Positions 35,174-43,335 of a stretch of DNA of 64,000 nt are shown here, piece after piece. Source of the stretch: Neorhizobium populisoli (GTDB lineage: Bacteria > Pseudomonadota > Alphaproteobacteria > Rhizobiales > Rhizobiaceae); NCBI RefSeq assembly GCF_019430945.1, contig NZ_JAHYCB010000002.1, forward strand, positions 620,001 to 684,000. The letters run 5' to 3'. The notes beneath the pieces are model-generated. The model saw only the letters and a list, made by a program, of their open reading frames with translations. It was not told the DNA's origin and ran no database searches. Position 1 is the first letter of the stretch; each line of letters begins with the position of its first letter. A program made the translations under genes and the position numbers.

Positions 35174-36370
35174 TCAGGAGGCGGCCGGGCTTTCGACGAG
35201 ATTGTTGCGGGTTGCGGCAATCGAGATCAGCGCAAGTGCGATGATGACGGCACCATAAAGATAGGCCGTATTGGACAGGCCAAGCACCGGGGCGGCAAGG
35301 CCGGCGACGATCGCCGGAACGGAAAAGGCGAGATAACTTTCCACCAGGAAGGCCGAGAACAGGCCGGCGCGTTCATGACCCTCAGCCAGCGGCAGAACGA
35401 TCTTCAGGACATTCGCAAAGGTTGACCCGAAACCCAGGCCGGCAATCGCCGTGCCCGCGAAAAGCAGGCCGCCATTTTCCTGCTGCACGCCGAAAAGCGT
35501 GATGACGACGCCGATCATCAGGCTGTTGGTGGCGATGAACAGTACGCGCCGCGGCGGCAGCGCTTTAAAGATGAAAACCGATGCTGTTGCAGTAAGCATC
35601 ATGGTCGAGACCACGGTCGCACCGACGAAGGGCGAGGTGATGCCTGTCGCAACGGCGACCAGTGTCGGCATCAGCGAGAGGTAGAAGCCGCCGAGCGCCC
35701 AGCTGGCGACATTGAGAGGTGTCACCTTGAGCAGCGGTCCGAGCGCCCGGCGGGGTATGCTGACATTCGGCTTCATGGCCTTCAGCGCCCCGGGTCGGCC
35801 TGACGTCGTCTCGGGCATGAACGGCAGCATAACGATACCGGCAATGGTCACCAGTAGAAGCAGCGCATAGACCAGTCGCGTCGGTTCGGGTGCGAATGCG
35901 ACGAGAGCACCGGCTGCGAGCGTGCCGATCATCAGGCCGAGGAACGGCGAAATGGAATTCAATATCGAGCCACGTGCCTTGTCGCCATCGAGGATGGTTG
36001 CGCCGAGTGTCGGGAAGGCGACGCCTGTGGCAAAACCCTGAACAATACGGCCGGCAAGCAGCATCGGGCCCGAATCCGCGAAGATGAAGATTGTCAGCGC
36101 CGCCACGTTGAAGAGAAGCGCGAGGAGGATCAGCGGCTTGCGACCCACATAGTCTGAAAGCCCGCCGAGCGTCAGAAGCGTCGCAAGCAGGGCGAAGGCG
36201 TAGGAGCCGAAGATGAAGGTGATCATTGCCGGCGAGAGGTGAAACAGCTCCTGGTAGACATGATAAAGCGGCGTCACTGCACTTGTTCCGGCGCCGATCA
36301 GCACGGAAAAGAGAAAGCTGTAGGTGGTCATCCGGGAGTTGGATGGGGAGGCTGGGAGAAGGTTTGTCAT
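35174..36370 (-). CDS. MFS transporter divergent from a TetR regulator
   Basis: A 398-residue MFS protein with twelve predicted TM segments. Motif A is LGGLSDYVGRKPLILLALLF, and motif C-like GRIVQGFATGVAFPTLGA follows in TM4-TM5, both typical of drug/proton antiporters of the DHA1 type. The neighbouring TetR gene points the other way and the 150-base gap holds two matching 21-bp dyads, so this pump is probably repressed by that regulator and induced by a ligand it exports. Substrate unknown. Confidence 0.88.
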   Translation of the reverse strand: MTNLLPASPSNSRMTTYSFLFSVLIGAGTSAVTPLYHVYQELFHLSPAMITFIFGSYAFALLATLLTLGGLSDYVGRKPLILLALLFNVAALTIFIFADSGPMLLAGRIVQGFATGVAFPTLGATILDGDKARGSILNSISPFLGLMIGTLAAGALVAFAPEPTRLVYALLLLVTIAGIVMLPFMPETTSGRPGALKAMKPNVSIPRRALGPLLKVTPLNVASWALGGFYLSLMPTLVAVATGITSPFVGATVVSTMMLTATASVFIFKALPPRRVLFIATNSLMIGVVITLFGVQQENGGLLFAGTAIAGLGFGSTFANVLKIVLPLAEGHERAGLFSAFLVESYLAFSVPAIVAGLAAPVLGLSNTAYLYGAVIIALALISIAATRNNLVESPAAS

Positions 36371-36383
36371 GGGAGGTTCCCTT

Positions 36384-36404
36384 AACGCAATTTCTTAGCG
36401 TTAG
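36384..36404. promoter_or_regulatory. 21-bp operator-like dyad A (TetR/MFS intergenic)
   Basis: The dyad is TAACGC-N9-GCGTTA. A second dyad of the same length 45 bases away agrees at 17 of 21 positions, and the change at position 4 is matched by the complementary change at position 18, as expected if a dimeric protein reads both. It lies 14 bases from the MFS start codon. Confidence 0.65.
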
Positions 36405-36428
36405 GCGTACATAGTTGCAATTCGCCGC

Positions 36429-36449
36429 TAATGCAATATCTTTGCATTA
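36429..36449. promoter_or_regulatory. 21-bp operator-like dyad B (TetR/MFS intergenic)
   Basis: The dyad is TAATGC-N9-GCATTA with inner bases AATATCTTT. It is the partner of dyad A. The centre-to-centre distance of 45 bases is a little over four helical turns, which would place two repressor dimers on nearly the same face of the DNA. It is 70 bases upstream of the TetR start. Confidence 0.65.
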
Positions 36450-36519
36450 AGAGTTTTTGATGCACCGGCCAAAGTTTTTGAACTGAGCCGGCCCGAGTTT
36501 TGAAAAGAGAGAAAAAGAA

Positions 36520-37071
36520 ATGGCCAGAGAAATGGTCAGGCAGGGAGGCCGCAGCGCTCGCATCCAGGCGGAGGTGCATCGTACGGTCAACGAACTGCTG
36601 AAAGAGATGGACCGCGGCGCCATCACGGTGCCGATGGTGGCCGAGAGGGCGGGGGTTACGCCCTCAACGATCTATCGCCGCTGGGGCGATCTTTCCGATC
36701 TTCTGGCAGATGTCGCGGTTGCGCGCCTGCGCCCCGTTGCCGATCCGGAGGATACCGGCGCGATGCGATCCGATCTGGAGGCCTTCGTCCTCCAATACGT
36801 GGAGGAAATGTCGTCCCGGGTCGGCCGGCAGATGCTGTCGGACGTTCTTGGCACCTGGGAGGGCGATGCGGCAGGCCAGTGCTGCCAGTTCACCTATCAG
36901 CATCTGGAGACGATGCGTGAACGGGCGCTGCAGCGTGGTGAACAGGCCTTCGATGTCAGCGAGGCGATCGACTTCATCATGGCGCCGGTGGTGTATCACA
37001 TCCTGTTCGGCGACCGGGAAGTGACGCCGGACTATTGCCGGTCGGTGGTGAGGCGGTTTTTTAGGACGTGA
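36520..37071 (+). CDS. TetR-family transcriptional regulator
   Basis: A 183-residue TetR protein. The N-terminal HTH is residues 15-60: IQAEVHRTVNELLKEMDRGA, ITVPMVAERAGVTPSTIYRR (recognition helix AGVTPSTIYRRWGD). The C-terminal ligand domain resembles TetR_C of the AcrR-like group. An AGAGAAAAAG purine tract precedes the ATG. It is divergent from an MFS gene with two operator-like dyads between, so it most likely represses both. Its stop overlaps the start of an unknown gene. Confidence 0.9.
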   Translation: MAREMVRQGGRSARIQAEVHRTVNELLKEMDRGAITVPMVAERAGVTPSTIYRRWGDLSDLLADVAVARLRPVADPEDTGAMRSDLEAFVLQYVEEMSSRVGRQMLSDVLGTWEGDAAGQCCQFTYQHLETMRERALQRGEQAFDVSEAIDFIMAPVVYHILFGDREVTPDYCRSVVRRFFRT

Positions 37072-37625
37072 TGAACGGTGGGAATTACGGTTCTGTGCGC
37101 AACAGATATGCTACGCGGCCGTTCTCTATGCTGAAGTTGCTTCAGAAATCGCCGTCTCAGATCGTTCGCCCGGATATTCCCTTTTTTCATGTTGGGCGTC
37201 TTCTTGGGCCGCCAAGTTTTTGGGACTTCAGTGGGGATACTGCGGCTTTTGATGGCCTCCTCGACTATCACGGCAACATTCAGGTCGCACTTTGGGTTCA
37301 AGGCGATCAGGTAGAGGTGCGTCGTGTTGGAGTGCGTATGTGGACGGCGCCGAGCGGGATTCCTGAACCCAAGCAAGGTAAGATGAAATATGCGCCCCGG
37401 CGCTATGTACAGTTCGATGGCTTCGAACCTGGTTTGGCGCTAGGCGCTGCGAAGACCCTTCTCGATAGCGCATCGATAACCTACACCGAGGTAGCGGTAT
37501 CGAATGCGTCGGAGACGGCAGTCAAGCTCGTGCTCCCGAACCAGACCGAACTGGAGTTCTTCATGATGGCAGGCCAGCCTGCTCTGGCATCGGTTCATGC
37601 ATATTCGGAGCGGGAAGGCGCCTAA
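37071..37625 (+). CDS. Hypothetical protein coupled to the TetR gene
   Basis: A 184-residue protein of unknown family. Its ATG overlaps the TetR stop (TGATG), which suggests coupling, although composition is clearly poorer in GC than TetR. No signal peptide or TM segment is present. Features are the segments PDIPFFHVGRLLGPPSFWDF, YHGNIQVALWVQGDQVEVRR and VKLVLPNQTELEFFMMAGQP, which look like a compact beta-rich fold of the kind seen in small immunity or housekeeping orphan proteins. I cannot give a role. The overlap may be chance after insertion. Confidence 0.6.
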   Translation: MNGGNYGSVRNRYATRPFSMLKLLQKSPSQIVRPDIPFFHVGRLLGPPSFWDFSGDTAAFDGLLDYHGNIQVALWVQGDQVEVRRVGVRMWTAPSGIPEPKQGKMKYAPRRYVQFDGFEPGLALGAAKTLLDSASITYTEVAVSNASETAVKLVLPNQTELEFFMMAGQPALASVHAYSEREGA

Positions 37626-37694
37626 ATCGCTTGAATGCAAGAAGCCTCTTTAGAGCCGGATGCGGCCAAGAGTGTTCGTTCCTTGAGTGCAACC

Positions 37695-37730
37695 AAAAGC
37701 CCGCCGACCCAGTCAGGTCCCGGCGGGCTT
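37695..37730 (-). terminator. Rho-independent terminator of pepN
   Basis: On the minus strand AAGCCCGCCG and CGGCGGGCTTTT form a nine-pair GC-rich stem with a loop of about fifteen bases and a short T-run, just beyond the pepN stop. On the plus strand the T-run is weaker, so it serves mainly pepN. Confidence 0.8.
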
Positions 37731-37750
37731 GATCTGTCTGTGGGCTTAAA

Positions 37751-40399
37751 TCACCCCTTGAGCATCCGCTCGACGATATCCCGCACATCCGTCGAAAGCG
37801 CTGTTGCCCGTTCGATCGTCGTCAAGGCCGCGCGCGCATAATCGGCACGCGCCGCTTCGAGCGATCGCCAGGAGCGCATCGAGGTGAGGATGCGGGCCGC
37901 AAGCTGCGGGTTCCTCGGGTCGATCGCCAGGATCTGATCGGCAAGGAAGTTGTAACCATCGCCATCGGCGCGGTTGAAGCCGGTCGGGTTGGCGAAAGCG
38001 AACGTGCCGATCAGCGAGCGGACGCGGTTCGGGTTGGAGGCGACGAAGCGTGCGTTCTCCATCAGCGCCTTGACGCGGGCAAGCGCACCGGCGCCGGGAA
38101 TGGTCGCCTGGATCGAGAACCACTTGTCGATGACGAGAGGGTTGCCGTCGAAACGCTTCTGGAAGGTGTCGAGCGCCTCGGCCGCTTCGGACGAATCCGG
38201 GAAGCGGTGGGCAAGCAGCGTCAGCGCCTGGGCCATGTCCGTCATGTTGTCGGCGGACTTGAAGGCTTCGGCGGCACGGGCAGGCGTGTCTTCCGCATAG
38301 GTCAGATAGGCAAGCGCGCTGTTGCGCAGCGACCGCTTGCCGGCACTTGCCGCATCCGGCGAATAGGCGCCGTCGGTCTTCATCTCGTCGAACAGGCGCT
38401 GGAAGGTCTTGTTGCCTTCCTTGGCGATCGCAGCGAGGATTGCATGCCGGCCGGCATGGATCGCGTCCGGATCGTTATTGGCGCCGAGTTCACGGGCAAT
38501 GTCGGCCTCGCTCGGCAGCGTCAGCGCCTGGGCGCGGAAAGCGGGCTCGAGCGTGTCGTCGCCGGCTGCTTCAAGCAGGGCGGCGATCAGCGCCGGATCG
38601 CAGGTGATTTCGCGGCCGTCACGCGCATCGCGCGCCGCCTGCATCAGGTTCGGCAGAGCGAGGTCTGTCAGAGCCTGCCAGCGGGCGAAGAGATCCGTGT
38701 CGTGGCGGGCGATATGGGCGAGATCGGCCGGCGTCTGGTCGAGATGCAGGTTGATCGGCGCCGAGAAAGAACGGTTGAGCGACAGGACCGGACGCGACGA
38801 GATGCCTGCAAAGGCGAAGGTCTGGCGGCGTTCGGTCAGATGCAGCACGTCGCCGGTCACCTCGCCGCCGGTCACCTTGGCAGGCGCGACAAGCGAACCA
38901 TTGTCTGAGATCAGCGCAAACGAGAGCGGGATATGCATCGGCTCCTTGGCCGACTGGCCGGGCGTTGCCGGGATCATCTGCTCCAGCGACAGCGTGAACG
39001 TGCCGCTCGTCTGGTCGTAATTGCTGGAAACTGTCACCAGCGGCGTGCCCGCCTGATGGTACCAGAGCGAGAACTGCGTTAGGTCGCGGCCGCTTGCATC
39101 CTCGAAGCACTTGACGAAATCCTCGACCGTCGCGGCCTGGCCGTCATGGCGCTCGAAATAGAGATCCATGCCCGCCTTGAAGTCGTCGCGCCCGAGCAGC
39201 GTGGCGATCATGCGGGTGACTTCCGATCCCTTTTCGTAGACCGTCGTCGTATAGAAGTTGTTGATCTCGCGATATTTGGTCGGGCGGACCGGATGCGCCA
39301 ACGGGCCGGCATCTTCCGGGAACTGTTCCGACTTCAGGTGGCGCACTTCGGCAATGCGCTTCACGGGGCGGGAGCGCTGGTCGGCCGAAAACTCATGGTC
39401 GCGATAGACCGTCAGGCCTTCCTTGAGGCACAGCTGGAACCAGTCGCGGCAGGTGATGCGGTTGCCGGTCCAGTTGTGGAAATATTCGTGGGCGATGATC
39501 GCCTCGATATTCGCATAATCCTGGTCGGTCGCGGTTTCTGGATCGGCCAGAACGTATTTGTCGTTGAAGATATTGAGGCCCTTGTTTTCCATGGCCCCCA
39601 TGTTGAAATCGGAAACGGCGACGATCTGGAAGATGTTCAGGTCGTATTCGCGGCCGAACCGCTCCTCGTCCCACTTCATCGAGCGCTTCAGCGCATCCAT
39701 GGCGTAAGCGGCGCGGGCTTCCTTGCCATGCTCGACATAGATTTTCAGCGCCACTTCGTTGCCGGACATCGTCTCGAACGTATCTTCGACGACGCCGAGA
39801 TCGCCGGCGACCAGCGCGAAGAGATAGGCAGGCTTCGGATGCGGGTCGAACCAGGCTGCGAAGGCGCGGCCTTCGTCATAACCGGCGCCGCCCAAAAAAT
39901 TGCCGTTCGACAGCATGACCGGGTTGGCAGCCTTGTCACCGATAATGGTGATCGTGTAGGGCGCCAGCACATCCGGACGGTCGGGGAAATAGGTGATGCG
40001 ACGGAAACCTTCCGCCTCGCACTGGGTGCAATAGACCCCGTTGGTGCGGTAAAGGCCCATCAATTGGGTATTGGCTTCCGGGTTGATATAGGTGGTGACG
40101 GTGATCTCGAACGGCGTTTCCGCCGGCAGGTCGCGGATCGTCAGCTTTTCCGGCGAGACGTCATACTGGCCGGCCGGCACCTCGTTCTGGTCGAACAACA
40201 GGCCGGAGAGCGTCAGCTCGTCGCCATCGAGCACCAGCGGTGCGGAAAGATCGACGCCCTCGCGCCGGTGGAAGATCAGGCGCGCTTCCACCTTGGTATT
40301 GGTTGGGTCGAGCTCGAAAGTCAGATCGACGCGTTCCAGGACAAAATCGGTGGGGCGGTAGTCTGCTAGATGGACAATCTGGCCCGTATCTGTTCGCAT
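37751..40399 (-). CDS. pepN: Aminopeptidase N (M1 metallopeptidase)
   Basis: An 882-residue cytosolic aminopeptidase. The exopeptidase motif GAMENKGLN is at residues 268-276. The zinc site HEYFHNWTGNRITCRDWFQL begins at His304 (His304, His308), with the third ligand Glu327 in LKEGLTVYRD. The N-terminal beta domain (residues 1-190) contains LMGLYRTNGVYCTQCEAEGF, a PepN hallmark. The C-terminal superhelical domain runs to the end (DUF3458 type). It is monocistronic and closed by a terminator. Length is normal for the proteobacterial PepN family. Confidence 0.96.
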   Translation of the reverse strand: MRTDTGQIVHLADYRPTDFVLERVDLTFELDPTNTKVEARLIFHRREGVDLSAPLVLDGDELTLSGLLFDQNEVPAGQYDVSPEKLTIRDLPAETPFEITVTTYINPEANTQLMGLYRTNGVYCTQCEAEGFRRITYFPDRPDVLAPYTITIIGDKAANPVMLSNGNFLGGAGYDEGRAFAAWFDPHPKPAYLFALVAGDLGVVEDTFETMSGNEVALKIYVEHGKEARAAYAMDALKRSMKWDEERFGREYDLNIFQIVAVSDFNMGAMENKGLNIFNDKYVLADPETATDQDYANIEAIIAHEYFHNWTGNRITCRDWFQLCLKEGLTVYRDHEFSADQRSRPVKRIAEVRHLKSEQFPEDAGPLAHPVRPTKYREINNFYTTTVYEKGSEVTRMIATLLGRDDFKAGMDLYFERHDGQAATVEDFVKCFEDASGRDLTQFSLWYHQAGTPLVTVSSNYDQTSGTFTLSLEQMIPATPGQSAKEPMHIPLSFALISDNGSLVAPAKVTGGEVTGDVLHLTERRQTFAFAGISSRPVLSLNRSFSAPINLHLDQTPADLAHIARHDTDLFARWQALTDLALPNLMQAARDARDGREITCDPALIAALLEAAGDDTLEPAFRAQALTLPSEADIARELGANNDPDAIHAGRHAILAAIAKEGNKTFQRLFDEMKTDGAYSPDAASAGKRSLRNSALAYLTYAEDTPARAAEAFKSADNMTDMAQALTLLAHRFPDSSEAAEALDTFQKRFDGNPLVIDKWFSIQATIPGAGALARVKALMENARFVASNPNRVRSLIGTFAFANPTGFNRADGDGYNFLADQILAIDPRNPQLAARILTSMRSWRSLEAARADYARAALTTIERATALSTDVRDIVERMLKG

Positions 40400-40714
40400 G
40401 GTGCTTCCTGAAACCGTCTTTTTTTAAAGCATCGGAGCAATCGGCCGGCTCTGCTGTCGCAGGCAAGCTTCCCCGTCACCGCGGGCGATAATTGCACGCA
40501 ATGCTAAACGATTGTTGAAACTTTGGCTAAATTAATTCCTATTTGTTCTTGTAGTTTCGCGGAATTTGTCAATTGGTAATGGATAGTGATCAAACTATCT
40601 TCAGTTTTCATGCAAGCGTCGGCACATTTCCGTTACTCTGACGACAAACTGAATCTCCTCCCTTCGTATCGACTGGCTTTGTGTAGTGCGGCCAACGATT
40701 CCAATGAGTTCGTA

Positions 40715-41653
40715 ATGGCCGCCGATGCCCTCAATCCCCTCCGGGGTATCTTGTTAAAGGTAACCTCGGTGATGGTTTTCGTTTTGATGCAGACCTGCAT
40801 CAAATCGGCGGGGCCGGATATTCCAGCAGGACAGATCACCTTTTACCGCTCCGCCTTCGCTATCGTGCCGATCGTGCTTTATCTTGCCGTCCAAGGTGAA
40901 CTCCGCGGCGCCTTCTATACCCAAAGTCCGTTCGGCCATTTTAAACGCGGCGTACTCGGTATCACCTCGATGGCTTTCGGCTTTTACGGTCTGGTGCATC
41001 TCCCCATGCCGGACGCGATCGCACTCGGGTATTCACTGCCGCTGATCGCCGTCATCCTGGCGGCAATCTTCCTTGGGGAAACGGTGCGCATCTACCGCTG
41101 GACTGCGGTCTTTGTCGGCTTGATCGGCGTGGTGATCATTTCGTGGCCAAAACTTAGCATGTTCGATGACGGCGGCATGGGATCGGCACAGGCGATCGGT
41201 GCCCTTTCAGTCATCATTTCATCAATGATGGCAGGCTTCGCATTGATTCAGACGCGACAACTGGTGCGCACCGAAAGAACACCGACAATCGTGTTTTATT
41301 TCTCGCTGAGCGGTGCAGTTCTCTCGCTCCTGAGCCTGCCTTTCGGCTGGGAGGAACTGACGACGTCGGAAACATTCTTTTTGATTTGTGCCGGCATCTG
41401 CGGCGGGGTCGGCCAGATCCTGGTGACGGAAAGCTATCGTTATGCAGACGTCTCGACGGTTGCCCCATTCGAATACACGTCCATCCTGCTTGGAATTGCG
41501 ATCGCCTATACACTTTTCGGAGATGTGCCGACTTTCACCATGCTGGTTGGTACGTCGATTACGGTATCCGCGGGCATTTTCATCATCTACCGCGAGCACC
41601 AGCTTGGTCTGGAACGCAAAGCAGCGCGCCGGGCGTCTCCACCCGGCGCGTAA
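40715..41653 (+). CDS. EamA/DMT-family permease
   Basis: A 312-residue membrane protein with ten TM segments in two EamA repeats (about residues 12-145 and 165-295). I start at MAADALNPLRGILLKVTSVM; an in-frame extension of 43 codons upstream is AT-rich and unlike protein. Repeat signatures are AGQITFYRSAFAIVPIVLYL and GALSVIISSMMAGFALIQTR. Family members carry metabolites such as amino acids or S-adenosylmethionine; the substrate is not evident. The 316-base gap to pepN is AT-rich and should hold the promoters of both divergent genes, but no clear site stands out. Confidence 0.85.
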   Translation: MAADALNPLRGILLKVTSVMVFVLMQTCIKSAGPDIPAGQITFYRSAFAIVPIVLYLAVQGELRGAFYTQSPFGHFKRGVLGITSMAFGFYGLVHLPMPDAIALGYSLPLIAVILAAIFLGETVRIYRWTAVFVGLIGVVIISWPKLSMFDDGGMGSAQAIGALSVIISSMMAGFALIQTRQLVRTERTPTIVFYFSLSGAVLSLLSLPFGWEELTTSETFFLICAGICGGVGQILVTESYRYADVSTVAPFEYTSILLGIAIAYTLFGDVPTFTMLVGTSITVSAGIFIIYREHQLGLERKAARRASPPGA

Positions 41654-41679
41654 CAAGCGCAATGATTCAAATGTGAAGC

Positions 41680-41832
41680 TTAGAGCGGGATTGCCGCCGT
41701 TGCCGGATTGACCTTTTCCGCGCGGATACCTGCAGCACCGGCGCAGCTGAATTCGCGCGAGGCATTCACGGCAGCGCCGATCTGGAAAAGGTTTTCGCGG
41801 ATCGCGCGGATGGGATGCAGAAGAACCGTCAT
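41680..41832 (-). CDS. Candidate 50-residue small protein
   Basis: A 50-codon frame with a GAAGGGGA ribosome site eight bases before its ATG. It begins MTVLLHPIRAIRENLFQIGA and ends VNPATAAIPL. Codon third positions are strongly GC-biased, as in real genes of this genome. It starts 19 bases after the stop of another small frame on the same strand, so the two likely form an operon. I do not know a family. The amphipathic N-terminal helix suggests a peptide that binds membrane or partner protein. Confidence 0.55.
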   Translation of the reverse strand: MTVLLHPIRAIRENLFQIGAAVNASREFSCAGAAGIRAEKVNPATAAIPL

Positions 41833-41851
41833 GGCTATTCCCCTTCGTCGA

Positions 41852-42043
41852 TCAGCGTTCGCGGAAATCTGCGAAGACGGCAGCCGGGCGCGTAATGCCG
41901 GCCGTATGCGCCATGGAGCGCGACGTCATCTGCTCGTTCGTGGCAGAACCGAAACGGTGATAGCCCTGCGTCGAGCGCGGCGCAAGGCCGGCGATGCGGA
42001 GGGTTTCGAAACCCGAATGGATCGGGCGAAAGCGGGTCGTCAT
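41852..42043 (-). CDS. Candidate 63-residue small protein
   Basis: A 63-codon frame with AAGGAACCAAGGCA just before the ATG, beginning MTTRFRPIHSGFETLRIAGL and ending with ITRPAAVFADFRER. It is Arg/Ser/Thr-rich and lacks hydrophobic segments. A 50-residue frame follows 19 bases downstream. Overlapping frames on the other strand have no ribosome site and are rejected. The leader to 42,225 is AT-rich (TTTTCATATTTCCGTAACTT) and could hold a promoter on the minus strand. No family is recognised. Confidence 0.55.
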   Translation of the reverse strand: MTTRFRPIHSGFETLRIAGLAPRSTQGYHRFGSATNEQMTSRSMAHTAGITRPAAVFADFRER

Positions 42044-42225
42044 TGCCTTGGTTCCTTAAACCGAGAATTCCTCCCAAGACACGCTGCTAATATTGCGGCG
42101 CAGCATTGATTCCGCAATGCGGTAGTACGCGACGCTGCCATGCGTTAATCGCATAGCAATTTTCATATTTCCGTAACTTTGTGTAAATTTTACCGTACTC
42201 GTGCCTGAAACTAAGGCAAATCGGC

Positions 42226-43137
42226 TTAAAAGCGGCTTTTGAAGGCCAGTAGGTCTTGCCAGGCAAGAGCCTTGTTCGCCGGTGCCGCGAGCAGTTCCTG
42301 TGGATGCAGTGTCGCGATGGCGGACAGATCCGCGCCGCCGAAGGAAATATCCCGCCATTGCCCGCGCAGGGTATGGATCGTCCCCGTATCGCCAAAGAAG
42401 AAACGGGCAGGGAAGTTGCCGAGCAACAGCAGCAATTTCGGCTCGGCAAGCGCGACCTGCCGCTCCAGGAACGGCCGGCAGATCGAAAGCTCCGCCTCCG
42501 ACGGCATGCGATTGCCGGGCGGCCGCCACGGGATAACGTTGGTCAGCATCACCGCTTCGCGCGCAAGGCCGATGGCACCGAGCATCCGGTCGAGAAGCTG
42601 CCCCTGCCGGCCGGAGAAGGGGATGCCGTCGCGGTCGTCGTCGGCATTCGGCATCGGGCCGATCACCATGATGCCCGAGGCCGGATCGCCGCTGGCAAAC
42701 ACGGTCGAACGGGCGCCGTTTTTGAGGTTGCAGCTGTTGAACGCTTCGAGTGCGGTTTTGAGTTCGGCGAGCGAACGGGCGCTTTCGGCGGCAAAGCGAG
42801 CGGAGGATACCGCCTCGCCATCGGGTACGGCGACATTTGCGGAGGACGCGGCCGGCGCCGGACGGGCGGCGGGTGCAGCGCGTCCTTGGGACGGTGCGGC
42901 GCGATTCTGTGCTGGAGAAGCGTCCCCCGTTCGGAACGTGGGGTCCGATTGAGGTGAAGATTGCTGCTGCCGCGCACTTGCCGGCGCGCGTGCCTCCGCC
43001 TGAGCAGCCTTCTGCGCTGCAAATTGCGCAAACCGATCCAGCGGCTCGTCCTCGACAAGCCATTCGACACCCGAATCCGCATAGAAATGCAGAAGGGCGG
43101 TCAGCTCCAGGGCTTCGAAGTCTTGGGCGATGTTCAT
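42226..43137 (-). CDS. Uracil-DNA glycosylase superfamily protein (family 4-like, divergent motif 1)
   Basis: A 303-residue protein; I start at MNIAQDFEALELTALLHFYA because the longer form reads into a RIME. A Pro/Ala/Gln-rich linker (residues 50-115) separates a helical N-terminus from the glycosylase domain. Domain features are FNSCNLKNGARSTVFASGDP, PFSGRQGQLLDRMLGAIGL, TNVIPWRPPGNRMPSEAEL and the C-terminal TLHPQELLAAPANKALAW with the motif 2 His. Motif 1, normally GEAPGxxED in family 4, reads GPMPNADDD. One of the four usual Fe-S cysteines near the N-terminus of the domain also appears to be missing. DNA repair is likely but activity is uncertain. Confidence 0.75.
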   Translation of the reverse strand: MNIAQDFEALELTALLHFYADSGVEWLVEDEPLDRFAQFAAQKAAQAEARAPASARQQQSSPQSDPTFRTGDASPAQNRAAPSQGRAAPAARPAPAASSANVAVPDGEAVSSARFAAESARSLAELKTALEAFNSCNLKNGARSTVFASGDPASGIMVIGPMPNADDDRDGIPFSGRQGQLLDRMLGAIGLAREAVMLTNVIPWRPPGNRMPSEAELSICRPFLERQVALAEPKLLLLLGNFPARFFFGDTGTIHTLRGQWRDISFGGADLSAIATLHPQELLAAPANKALAWQDLLAFKSRF

Positions 43138-43190
43138 GGACTCGCTTTTACAGCATGTCGGCAGTGAAGGGGAAGGCTGCGATGCAGACT

Positions 43191-43328
43191 CCCTTCTCCC
43201 CCTTCGTGGGGGAGATGTCGCCAGGGGCGGCAGAGGGGGGTGGTGCCACGAGCCCGATGGTCGAATGTGTTGAACCACTCCCATCTGCCAGCTCCGCTGA
43301 CATCTTCCCTGTAAGGGGGAAGAGGGAA
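43191..43328. repeat. RIME-type element 5
   Basis: It contains CTTCTCCCCCTTCGTGGGGG, GAGATGTCGCCAGGGGCGGC and AGAGGGGGG on one side and CCATCTGCCAGCTCCGCTGA, CATCTTCCCTGTAAGGGGGA on the other. The ends are similar to those of the element in the cyc operon. It fills the gap between the Hsp70-like gene end and the glycosylase gene start. Confidence 0.75.
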
Positions 43329-43335
43329 GCCTACA

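Noticed and set aside
41708..42109. A 133-codon plus-strand frame
   Set aside because: No ribosome site and Arg-rich antisense character; the minus-strand pair of small frames fits better.
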